A stretch of 64,000 nt of DNA from Pycnopodia helianthoides. Its lineage: Eukaryota > Echinodermata > Asteroidea > Forcipulatida > Asteriidae. The translations under genes were made by a program, and so were the position numbers. Numbering within the stretch: the first letter of the stretch is position 1; every line of letters starts with the position of its first letter. Of this stretch, positions 32,361 through 44,300 are shown piece after piece. The DNA is taken from assembly GCA_032158295.1 (NCBI GenBank), contig CM063251.1, forward strand, positions 13,343,757 to 13,407,756, given 5' to 3'. Below the pieces are notes generated by a model. That model had not been told where the DNA came from. It did no database searches and saw only the letters and a program-made list of their open reading frames with translations.

Positions 32361-35300
32361 ATGGTGACGTCGTCGACGAAGCACCGATCGCGGTGCTTCT
32401 TTGACATCACAGTCAATGGAACTCTCGGTAAATCTGTGATTTCATTCTGGGTTGTTGGGTTCTGCCGTACAAAATCCAAGCTTATAATCAATTGTGAATC
32501 GCATCTTTTTCAGGGATGATGAATTTCAGACTTTTATCTGATTTCAGAAATTGTTATGTCTGACTGGTGAAATAAATAGCTATTGTTTTTCTTTGGGAAT
32601 ATAAAGAAAATCCTGCTCTCTGGTCTACTTTTCTCAGCACTGTGGATACTGTTCTAAAAAGCTCCTTGATGTCTATAACTCCAGGGCTTGATTTTAAAAG
32701 CACTAAGAGCCATCTTAAAGGAACAATACAGAATTGGTTTTTGCTAACAAAACAGTTGCTGGCAGTGCAAGCATTTCATGTAATCCAGGGCTTGAATTTG
32801 GGGGGAAAATCCACAAGACCACAGGACTTGTATCTCAAAATGTTTACTGGACCAGAAATAATTTTACAAGACCAGATTCAAACTGAGAAAAAACTTCCTT
32901 GCACAGTTTAACTTGCATTTAGTTGAACTATAAGAGAAGATTTACCTCATTTGTGTTTTAGGGTTTCAAATCATTACTCAAAGTCAACATTTGAACATAA
33001 TTTGTTTCTGCTCAAGATATATGAGGTACATGAATTGTTATTGAATTGAAAACACAAGACCGCCCGGTCATGAGTTTACTGGCCCAATGCTAAAATCACT
33101 GGCCTCGGGTCTGTGGTCCAGTGTCAAATTCGAGCTCTGTAATCCACCAGATACATAAACTGACAAACCTGTAGAAGGTTGAGATCGATCGGCCATCTGG
33201 GTCACGAGAAAATAGTGAAGAAACGATTACACATTTGCATGAAATCATATAGATTCAACAAATGAATAAAACGCTCACTGAGCGATAAACTCCAATCGGA
33301 AAATTAGTTTATTCATTTCTCATCAAATATGGCATTTCAGACATAAATATTTCAAGTGATGTTTTCTACTATCATCATCATGATCAAAAAGTATATTTTG
33401 CAAGTTTTTTTTCTTACCAATTCTGTAATGTTCCTTTAAGAAAGATGAGTTGTCAGTATTGCCTTGGTGATTTGTATTGTGACATCACACTTTGCTTAGC
33501 AATTAAGATTGATACACAGTTAAGATCGATCCTAACTCTTTGTGAAATTGGCCCCCATGGGGCTACTAAAAGGTGGAAATGTCGTCACTTCAACATATCT
33601 CTTAAAATTTTAATCCTAGTTTTAGAACTTTTCGTCAGCAATGACTCTCACCCCTGCTTTTTAAAGATTTCAAAGACTTAACTTTTGCTCTAGGATTAAT
33701 ACTTTCTCTTTGTATTCATTTAAAAGCTGGAAGGATTATTTTTGAGCTGTATTCTGAGATCTGCCCCCTGACCTGTGAGAACTTCAGAGCCCTTTGTACT
33801 GGTAAGGAATCCAGAATCACTTATTTATAAGAAATGTGCCACATAATGCTCAAGACTGATGTGGTACAAGCCTTAAGTCTTCCAGTTGTTTTACAAATAT
33901 TGTGACAAAAAACAAATTGTAATGCCTGGAAATTGACTGGGGTTGTGGAGGCCCTTGCCATAAATACCCTGGTCTTTGATTTTAGGTTTTTATCAAAATC
34001 TCCTTGAGCCTTCAAATTTTATTGAAAGAAGTAGAGCAGTCACCAAAGGGAGATGGAAATAGTCAATTTTGTTTCTAAATTTTCCAAACCTGTAGTTTGG
34101 GCTTTCTGGCAAGCCTGTGCTTTTACGTTTGTGATTCCAATGTGGTCCGTGTTTCGCATCACTTTTGAGTCAAGTTTGTTACTTTTATCTGAACCGTGAA
34201 AATGCAACTGCGGAACCAGACAATCTGTTGGTTAACCGTGTAACCTTGCAACCGGCACTGGCTTACTTCCTGGTGATGCACAAATAAATATACTGTAAAC
34301 GTCCTGAGTTGTATTCTTTGGTAGGTTCCGGGTCTTGAATAAGGGGGGGGGGGAACCAGGCCCGGAAGCCATTTTCAGGAATTTTCACATCCATCAAATC
34401 TCGTCCCATATATTGATGTGATAATAATAGCTCATGTTGGGTTTCTTAAGAATACAGAATGACAGATGTTTTTAAAAGGGGATTCATCCATTTTGTGTTT
34501 GCAGGAGAAAAGGGCGTCGGCAAGACAACCGAGAAACCCTTGCACTACAAGGGTACACCAGTACACAGAGTTGTCAAGGATTTCATAATACAAGGAGGAG
34601 ACTTCAGTGCAGGTAAGCATCGTTGCATGGAAGCAGGGTTTACCCGATGCACAAGTTAGCGTATCTGGCCTATTCGCGCAAATTGCGTGCCGATACGTGC
34701 AAGTTTAGGCCGATACGCAAAAAACACCAACTTTTTATAGATATGGGTCAATACTGTGTTGAAGATGCTAGGTCTGAATTTCAGCCGATTTGACCCGAGA
34801 GATTAGATTTGAGTTTTGATTAGCTACTTGTAGAGAATCAAGAAAGTTATATAAGCTTTCATTTAATGTGAAAAATTCACCAATAATAAATGGAAGTTAA
34901 TTAAAATAAAAAAATGCGTTATCGATTCCGACATTATCTCACAACCATTAGCCCTCTTCAAACGATTTTGCGGATTACATGTATTATTTTGCATTGTCTG
35001 CTGTATATGCGAAAGTTTTTATATGTTCGTTTTGAAACAGAATCATCTGTTCAAATTTGTTCATCAAAAAATGTCTGTCTGCGAAAAATGGGCCATGCAC
35101 TTTGCAACATTGGACAATTTTAATTTGGTTGCAGGTTTTAATTTCTGTCAATTCTTTGAAGAACGCCCCCCTGCAATAATGAAAGCTCTGACCATTATAT
35201 GTTTCCACACAAAAGACTGCAATACTTTACAGTCCTTTTTTTGTTTTAAACATTTGTTTGTTTCTTTTCTCTCTTTTTTTTTAAGGAAATGGAACAGGGG

Positions 35301-38300
35301 GAGAGTCTATCTACGGCGGTACATTCAGTGGTGCGTAGTTTTGTTTGAAAACAACTTTGTGCATTAATTTGTTGTGATTAGCCGTTGTTTGATGCCAACA
35401 CCCCCCTTTTTAACGTGATCTTGCTGAACCGGTATCAGTACTGGTTTAAGAAATCTTTTGAAACTTCATCTGTCCCATGCATGTTAAGGTTTAGCAACAC
35501 AAAACTATGTTGATCAACTTGTTTTTTTTTTCAATTACAGGCAAGTTTGGACACCTTATATTCATTCCTCCTTAACACCTTCAGGCCTGTGACTTGTCAG
35601 GTTTCTTCCATTGCCTTTGAACTTTCTTGAAGATGTTAGCTTTGCCCCAGCCTCCAGTTTATATTTGTAGTGATGTAGCATAATTATTACTCCATGCTCC
35701 ATTTTTATGGAAAGATGCCAATTGCAAGGCCTGAAAACAGACCCCCCCCCAAAAAAAAAAAAGGTGAAAGGGAATTGAAGGCTGGGTATGTTTTTGGTAA
35801 TTGTCAAAAGAACAGTATCCTCATTTGAGCTCAATCGGTCATCAAAGTTGCAAGAAAATAATGAAATAAAAAAAACATCCTTGTTGCATAAAATGTGTGA
35901 CTCGCAGATGCCTGAGAAAGACTTCATGCCTGGAGCCTTTCTCTAATTCAAGTTTTTTGATGTAAAAATTACCTCTTTCTCTAAAACTACTTTACGTCAA
36001 AGGGGAATGTTTCTAACAATGTTTTATAATATCAACAGCTCCCCAGTGCTCTTTACCAAGTAAGTTTTCATTGTCATTAACTTGTGGAGTGATTACCAAA
36101 AGTACACCCTGCCTTTAAAAGAAGAGGAAATTAAAGAGAAGAAAGATGACCATTGATATTGCGTTTGAATCAGGATGGGTTATAATAGGCATGGAAGCAG
36201 GATACAGGTAGTGAATTCCAAAGTAAGGCAGTAGGTGGGAAGAAGCTTGACGAGTACCATGAGTACTAGCTTTGGGGACAGCTAAGAATGGGACAGGTTT
36301 TAAGAGGCAGGAAAGCAGGATACAGGTAGTGAATTCTAAAGTAATGCAGTAGGTGGGAAGAAGCTTGATGAATGCCATGAGTACTAGCTTTGGGGACAGC
36401 TAAGGATGGGACAGGTTATAAGAGGCATGGAAGCAGGATACAGGTAGTGAATTCCATAGTAAGGCAGTAGGTAGGAAGAAGCTTGACGAGTATCATGAGT
36501 ACTAGCTTTGGGGAGAGCTAAGGATGGGACAGGTTATAATAGGCAGGAAAGCGGGATACAGGTAGTGAATACCAAAGTAAGGCAGTAGGTGGGAAGAAGC
36601 TTGACGAGTACCATGAGTACTAGCTTTGGGGACAGCTAAGGATGGGACAGGTTATAAGAGGCAGGAAAGCAGGTTACAGGTAGTGAATTCCAAAGTAAGG
36701 CAGTAGGCGGGAAGAAGCTTGACGAGTACCATGAGTACTAGCTTTGGGGACAGCTAAGGATGGGACAGGTTATAAGAGGCAGGGAAGCAGGATACAGGTA
36801 GTGAATTCCAAAGTAAGGTAGTAGGTGGGAAGAAGCTTGATGAGTACCATGAGTACTAGCTTTGGGGACAGCTAAGGATGGGACAGGTTATAAGAGGCAG
36901 GAAAGCAGGATACAGGTAGTGAATTCTAAAGTAATGCAGTAGGTGGGAAGAAGCTTGATGAGTACCATGAGTACTAGCTTAGGGGACAGCTAAGGATGGG
37001 ACAGGTTATAAGAGGTAGGAAAGCAGGATACAGGTAGTGAATACCAAAGTAAGGTAGTAGGTGGGAAGAAGCTTGACGAGTACCATGAGTACTAGCTTTG
37101 GGGACAGCTAAGGATGGGACAGGTTATAAGAGGCAGGAAAGCAGGATACAGGTAGTGAATTCCATAGTAAGGCAGTAGGTGGGAAGAAGCTTGATTAGTA
37201 CCATGAGTAGGCCCTGATAATTTATTGAAGTGTTAGATGGTCAGACTTCAGACGTGATTTATTAACCAACATTTTGTGGTTGATTATAAAAGTTGATCTC
37301 TCTTCCTTTTTTCCCTCCCAAATCCAGATGAAAATTTTGATTTGAAGCATGACAAGTCGTATTTGTTATCCATGGCCAATCGTGGCAAAGATACAAATGG
37401 TTCCCAGTTCTTCATGTAAGTATCTTTTTGAACGAATCAGAGTCCTTAAAGTTTTGAATGTAAAATGTGATTTTATGATAAAGGAGAAAAGGGGAGGTTG
37501 TTTTGAGTTTAACGGATGAAGAGGAATGAGATGGAGTGTTGTGGTGAAGTGTAAATGCTTGATAAAAGAGTTTGGGGTCAATAGCAGTCTTCCAGTTGAA
37601 ATTATTTGAGGTAAGTGAAAAATGGGGGAGTACTGTAGAAGTGTATTTCTTAATCACTTCACGTTGGGTTTCTTGTTTATCTGCACATTTGTTTGGACAG
37701 ACTTTGGGCAGACGTTTTTTTAAACGCCGGAACAGTATAGGATTTTCCTCAATTTTTTTGCTGGCAGCAAGCCAGGTACGTCCAAGATTCCAGCATACCG
37801 TGGCAGATTCTCAGGTTCATTGCCTACTCAATTTTCTCACACGACAACATCAAATCCCGGTGCTAATTATGAGGACCTTTGTCTGTCTTTCCATTGTCAA
37901 GTCGGGGTTTCATTGTGGCATCGATACTTTCAAAGGTAAAAGATAACTCAAGAAGCTCCACAAGTTCAGAACATAAATAATACTGCGGGTGGGCACAGAA
38001 AATGTTCAGAATATCGACGTGAAGTGGTTAACGGAAAGTTGATATTGCCGGACATGCTCTTGATGTGTGAAGAGTGGTAGAAAAAATTGTGTGTTTTTAA
38101 TGGAGATGGTGTCAGAGATGGAGTGATTGTATTACAATTTGTAGCATGTGTATTTTGCTTTTGTGTCGATATTCAATCCATGAAGAAAAAAAAAGTGTGT
38201 AAACGAAAGGCAGGAGGATTTGACTTTACTGTTTTTAGACTAGACTAACTGTGTTTAAATATTGAATGTTCACTGAAAGTGACAGTTTCTATTTTTGCTG

Positions 38301-41300
38301 TTTTTGTGTTGAATACCATTTTGCAGAAAAACTTCTATTCTTCCAGCAATTGAAGGTAATTGGTCCAAACCTAATTGTGTGCGTCTGACTGTCAGATGCA
38401 CATGGCCAGTGTGTTGTTTAAAGTTCCCCCAGGTCTAACCTGTACTTATACAGTGGCTCTGGAAATGTGAAAAAAAATAGTCAAACAAACAGTGGATTCC
38501 AAGGGGCGTATTTTCAGAACCATAATTTGAAGTCTTAGCGATAATTTCTATTTTTATTGCACAAAGGCTTAAATGTGCTTATTCCCTGTTAGTCATACAA
38601 TATACAAAAGACTTTGAAGATTATCACTAGAATTTTGAAATATTTAAGCTGCCTGTTTGAAATATGGAATATTTTTTTTTAGAAAAGAGTGCTTAAAGGC
38701 AGGGTGTACTTTTAGTAATTATTCCACAAGTTAACGACCATACAAACTTAGTTGGTAAAGAGCACACTGGATAGCTGTTGATACTATAAAACATTGTTAG
38801 AAACGTCCCCCTTTGAAGTAATGTAGTTTTAGATAAAGAGGTAATTTTTTCACCCCCAAAAATCAGAATCTGAGAATGGCTTCAGCTCAGACATTTGAAA
38901 GCACACAATTCTATGCAACAAGGGTGTTTTTTTCTCCCCATTATTTTCTTGCCACTTCGATGACTAGTTGAGCTCAAATTTTCAACGGTTTGTTTTTTAT
39001 GCATATGTTGGGATACACCAAGTGAGGATGCTGGTCTTTGACAATTACCAAAAGTATACCCTGCCTCTAAATTGTTTTGGCTAAGCTCAGGGGCAGGGGA
39101 AGTGGTTATAATACTCATCAAGTTATTTGAAAATGAAACTCATGAATTTAATTGACGTGTTGTACTCTTTTCTCTTCCTCAAGTTTAGTATAAATCCAAG
39201 ATCAACTAAAAAGTCAAGTTGTTAACAATCTTGCCAAACTATATGCATGCATGAATTTTTGCATTACCATCAAAGCTTAATTTTAAGCAGTATACTTATT
39301 GCTTAAAAATAAGCTGTCGCTCACTGCTGCTGCACTTATGCACACCAAGATTCAACAGCCAGTTTAATGAAGATATTGATGGTCAAAAACCTAAGTAGCA
39401 TTCTATCATGAGTTGTCGAGATGTCAAAGTATTTCTTTTTGTTACGATGAAGTTTTCTTGTTTTGCATTTTGTATCATGTATTAACTGAGTTTCTGTTCC
39501 TTCCCCCACCCCCTCTCTCATTATCGCTTGCTTTCATTCTATCCATTTGATGTCTGATGATGCAGCACGACCAAGCCTGCGCCTCATCTTGATGGGTAAG
39601 ACTCACATATTTGACAGCCTTTTTCCTCCCAAGATTGGTTCTCAGTTGATGGGTACCAGTGACATAGACTTTCATATCGACAGCCTTTCCCCTTTCGAGA
39701 TTTGTTCTCGGTCGCTGGGTACCGGTTGCTGGGTACCGGTGACTATTAGACTTTCATGTTTGACAGCCTTTCCCCTCCCAATATTGTTTCTCGGTCGCTG
39801 GGTAACCGATGACTTAAAGACTCTCATATTCGACGGCCTGCCCCCTCCTGAGATTTGTTCTTGGTCGCTGGGTAACCGATGACTTATAGACTCTCATATT
39901 CGACAGCCTGCCCCCTCCCGAGATTTGTTCTTGGTCGCTGGGTAACCGATGACTTTTAGACTCTCATATTCGACAACCTGCCCCTCCCAAGATTTGTTCT
40001 TGGTCGCTGGGTAACCGATGACTTTTAGACTCTCATATTCGACAACCTGCCCCCTCCCAAGATTTGTTCTTGGTCGCTGGGTAACCGATGACTTTTAGAC
40101 TCTCATATTCGACACCTGCCCCCTCCCAAGATTTGTTCTTGGTCGCTGGGTAACCGATGACTTTTAGACTCTCATATTCGACAACCTGCCCCCTCCCAAG
40201 ATTTGTTCTTGGTCGCTGGGTAATGATGACTCAGACTCTCACGTTTGACAGCTTTTCCCCTCCCAAGTTTGGTTTGCGGTCTGTGGGTACCGATGACTTG
40301 GACTCTCTTGTTTGACAGCCTCCCCCCCCCCAAAGATTGGTTCTGAGTCAATGGGTACTGTTAACTTTCAATCTTATGGATTTATGGATGGAGTCACTTA
40401 ACCAATGTACCTGTCCTGATGGAGTGTCTCAAGCCTTGGGCACGTTCTAGTCCAGAAAGAAAATTCCTGTAACTAATGCGTAGGTCATGTCTTTTCTCCT
40501 AGCATTCACACTGTGTTTGGCCAGGTGTTACAGGGGTCAGAGGTCGTGCAGGAGATTGAGAACCAGAGGGTCGATAATAAAAGCCGCCCCACCACGGATG
40601 TCCGCGTCTCAAACTGTGGGGAGCTCGTCTTAAAGATCAAAGCTAAAGGTGAACAATTTATTGTCATGTCTTGGGTTAACCCAAAGGGGCTTTCCATCAC
40701 TGCCTTTTACCCTCTGTGGAGAATGGTACGATCTGACTCCTTAGAACTCAGGCTTGAGTTTTGTGGAAAAGTCCACGAAACTTCAGTTGCTGGTAGCTCA
40801 AAACTTTACTGGGCCAGATATTTTTTACAAGACCAGAAATGAAATACGAAACAACTTTCCACGCAGTTTAATACGTAGTTTAATATGTTAACTGTCTTTA
40901 TTTGAAGAAGCACTACGAGAAGGTGTTAATCACATTAATCTTTGGGGTATGTTTACTTTGATACTCAATAGAATTAAACAAATATTTATTTGACTCAAAG
41001 TCTTATTTGACTCAAAGTCAAATTTTTGAACGTAATTTTTTTCCTTTATTTAAGATATACACAGTGAGGTATTGTTATTAAACTGAAAAACACAAGACCG
41101 CCGGACTTGTCCAGTTGTTAGTCTAGTGGCCTAATGCTGAAATCACTGGCCTTGGGCCTGCGGCTTAGTGTAAATTTCGAGCCTTGGGGACCTAGCATTT
41201 GGATTGTGTTTTAAGTCCATTCCTGACTGGAACAAAAACAATTTGTCAACTTCTTCCCTACACAGATTTCTTCACGCCCCTTTGCCTTCTTTTTGAAATT

Positions 41301-44300
41301 ACCAGAAAAAAAAGAGAGAAGGAAAATCATCAAATTCAATATAAAGTATATATATATGACACTTCCATTTTCAACGCAAGAAAATGAACCATTACACTAA
41401 TCCTCTCTCCCCAACAGAGCCCAAACAGAAGAAGAAGGTAGCTTCATCAGATGACGAGTCCTCCTCTGAAGAAAGCACCTCCTCATCATCTTCAGAAAGC
41501 GAAGACGAAAAAGCCAAGAAGAAAAGGAAGAAGAGAGAAAAGGAGATGAAGAATTCCAAAAGAGAAGAAGCGTAAGAAACAAAGATTTGCACGAGACAAT
41601 CATTATATCCCGAGCCCAATTTCATAAAGCTGTTTAGCAGAAAATTTTGCTTATCAAATTTTTCTGCTAAGCAAAAACTAGCAGAGAACCAGTCACAAAC
41701 ATTATGTGGTGTTTTGGCTGGTAACCTGATTCTGCTAAGCAAGATTTTTCTGTGCTCGGCAATTTCTCCTGGCTGAACAGCATCATGAAATTTGGCCCTG
41801 GTGTCGGTACAGGAGGGTAATTTCTCATAATAAGATTGCACCTTGTACTCCGCTAACTGTATGAAGTGAAAAATTGATGAATACCGTAGACAGATTCTTC
41901 GCTTAACATATCGTGTTTCTTAGGTTAATAAGGAACTTTTGCTTATGTGTGTGTGTACTTGTTATTCCTAAGCATTCTTCATTTACACAGCTTGGGTAGT
42001 AACTGGGCCCTAACCATGTAAGCGGAGAATGGTGACTATAAGAGCAGAATTCCTCTGTAAGCAGAGTAATGAATGAAATTGGGCATATGGCCCATTCTTT
42101 TTGTTAGCAGGAAGTTGTTAAGCAATATTTTGTGCTTTGAAGCAGCTCTATGAAATTGGGCCCTGGTTATCTACTGTGTGACTTGTTTTATACTTGTGTG
42201 CAGGAACTTTTCAGAAACTAGCTCCAGGCAATCTCCAATAAGAAAATTCATTCACATTTCAGTGTTCTCATTACTTTCTTGGGGATAATGAGTTACAGCT
42301 AGAAGAATGTCTCTTGTTGCTGCTGAAGTGTTCCTGGTGCATGCAGTGCAGTTGGTTGCCTACAAGTTCCCTGAAAAAATTGCCCTGTGTGACATGGCCT
42401 TAATGTATCAATGATATGATGTACAGAGAACTCCTCGGGCATTCATTTTGTTGAATCTCTGTTTCGTTTCCAGTGCCAAGGTAGAGAAGAAACAGCCGTC
42501 ATTTCAGAGTGAGTTGGCGTCTCATGTCAACATCAACCCGGAGCACATTCCAGACATTCCAACCAATTCATTTCTGCTCAGGAGAAGTCCCGACAAAAAT
42601 ATTGGGTAGGTATTTCAAATAAAGATGCAACTGGCTGTTCAAAAAAACAAAAAAATAAAACAATCTGATAAATCTAATTCCAGGCCGTCAAGGAGAAAAA
42701 ATGAAAAACTTGGTTTTTTCGTTTGAAATCAGAACAGTTGCATCTCTGAAAAGGAAATATTTAATTCCTGTTTCAGGTTTATTTCAGGTCTTTCTATTCC
42801 ACAGTATTAATCCAAAGAAAGTCAGTCACAAAAAATGACATAATGTGAATGAAATTAGAGAGATGAATATATAAAGTAAATGTGATAATGCAGAGGGATC
42901 CATTAAGAAGTCCCTAAAGTAGTCCATGAGTCAGAGGCTGAAATTTCACAAAGGCATTATCACAGAGGCATTTTTTAACAAAATGTAAGCTATACCATGT
43001 TCAGTTGACTGAAAAAAAAAAAAAAAAAAAAAAAAAAACATCCAAATATCTTGATCATCGATGTCTGAACTAAATTTCGGCTTCTTCTACTGGAAGTTTA
43101 ATTGATGTTGGAATTTGATTGCCTGAAGGAGGCTTGAGCAAGGAATTTGTTGGTTCTGTCAAAATGTTATAAAACGTAAACCTTACGCAAGTATAATTTT
43201 TGTGCCGATTTCCTGTCGATAGGAATCAGCGTATGCGTCGGATGAATCCAGTCAGAACAAAATCTGGACGCAAGGTGAAAGGCAGAGGGCTGATGGTAAG
43301 TGACTTTTTAGCATTTTACTTTTATTTCAAAACCAAAAGGGTTTTGGCAAAAGAAAACCGGCAAGATTTGAATGCATCAAATTTGGAAGTTTATGAAAAA
43401 CGGGCTCATTTTCCCATCTTAGATGAATCCTTATGAAAATGGAAACAAATTACAAGTTTCCAACCACAGTTTAAAACCCTGCGCTGCAGTATCGCGCAGT
43501 CATCGACTGTACCGTTGTAAACAAATTTTGTTTACTCATTAACGGTACAGTCAAAAATCACGTTTTTTTTTAAGTTCCTCAATGGACCATAGCTGGATAG
43601 CACTTTAACCAGCAGAATTAGCTTGGGGTGAGTCTTCGACCTACAGTCACCTTTAATTTCGAAGCCCCATAGAATTCCCCTGAGGCCCAAGGAATTCCCC
43701 TGAGGCTATCCCTAACCCCATAAACACGATCCAAGGTCTTAGATCTAGCCGCTGTTACTTGGGGGCAATCAATCATCCTGTCACTGTTCCAGACATCGGG
43801 CAGACACCAGGTGCAGGTTGTGGTTTCGGTTTGGCCAAGTAAATAAGATACCTTGTTTCTCAGAAGACTGGTAAGCACTGGAAAGCAGTGCAAAAAAAAA
43901 AAAAAAAAAATGAAAAAAAAAATGATTTTGGTAACATTTTTTTTTTTTTGCAACTGAGTGTGCTTACCATCCAGGGACATTGTTTTGCATTTTTTTTTTC
44001 TTCTGGGGATTCAGTTAACGTTTCTGAGTCTAATGATACCATGTTAGAAGAGTTTGTGAGCAGCCAAAATAGTTTTACAAGCAATTTCACACCGTACGGT
44101 AGCGGACCGTGCGATACTGTAACGGTGTAATTTTGATGGATTTGGGTAAAAATTCGTTTTTTGTTTCAACTGAGTGTGCTTACCCCCTATGAACATTTTT
44201 TGCATTTTTTTTGTTGTTCTTGGGATTCAGTGAACGTTTCTGAGTCTAATGATACCATGTTAGAAGAGTTTGTGAGCAGCCAAAATAGTTTTACACGCAA

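Noticed and set aside
36115..37210. Possible CRISPR array (regular 118-bp spacing)
   Set aside because: The units are contiguous and alike throughout with no unique spacers, and this is an animal intron. It is a minisatellite.
43618..43980. 120-residue minus-strand frame near the tandem repeat in NKTR intron 10
   Set aside because: It is intronic, includes poly-Phe from an A/T run, and has no conserved motif.
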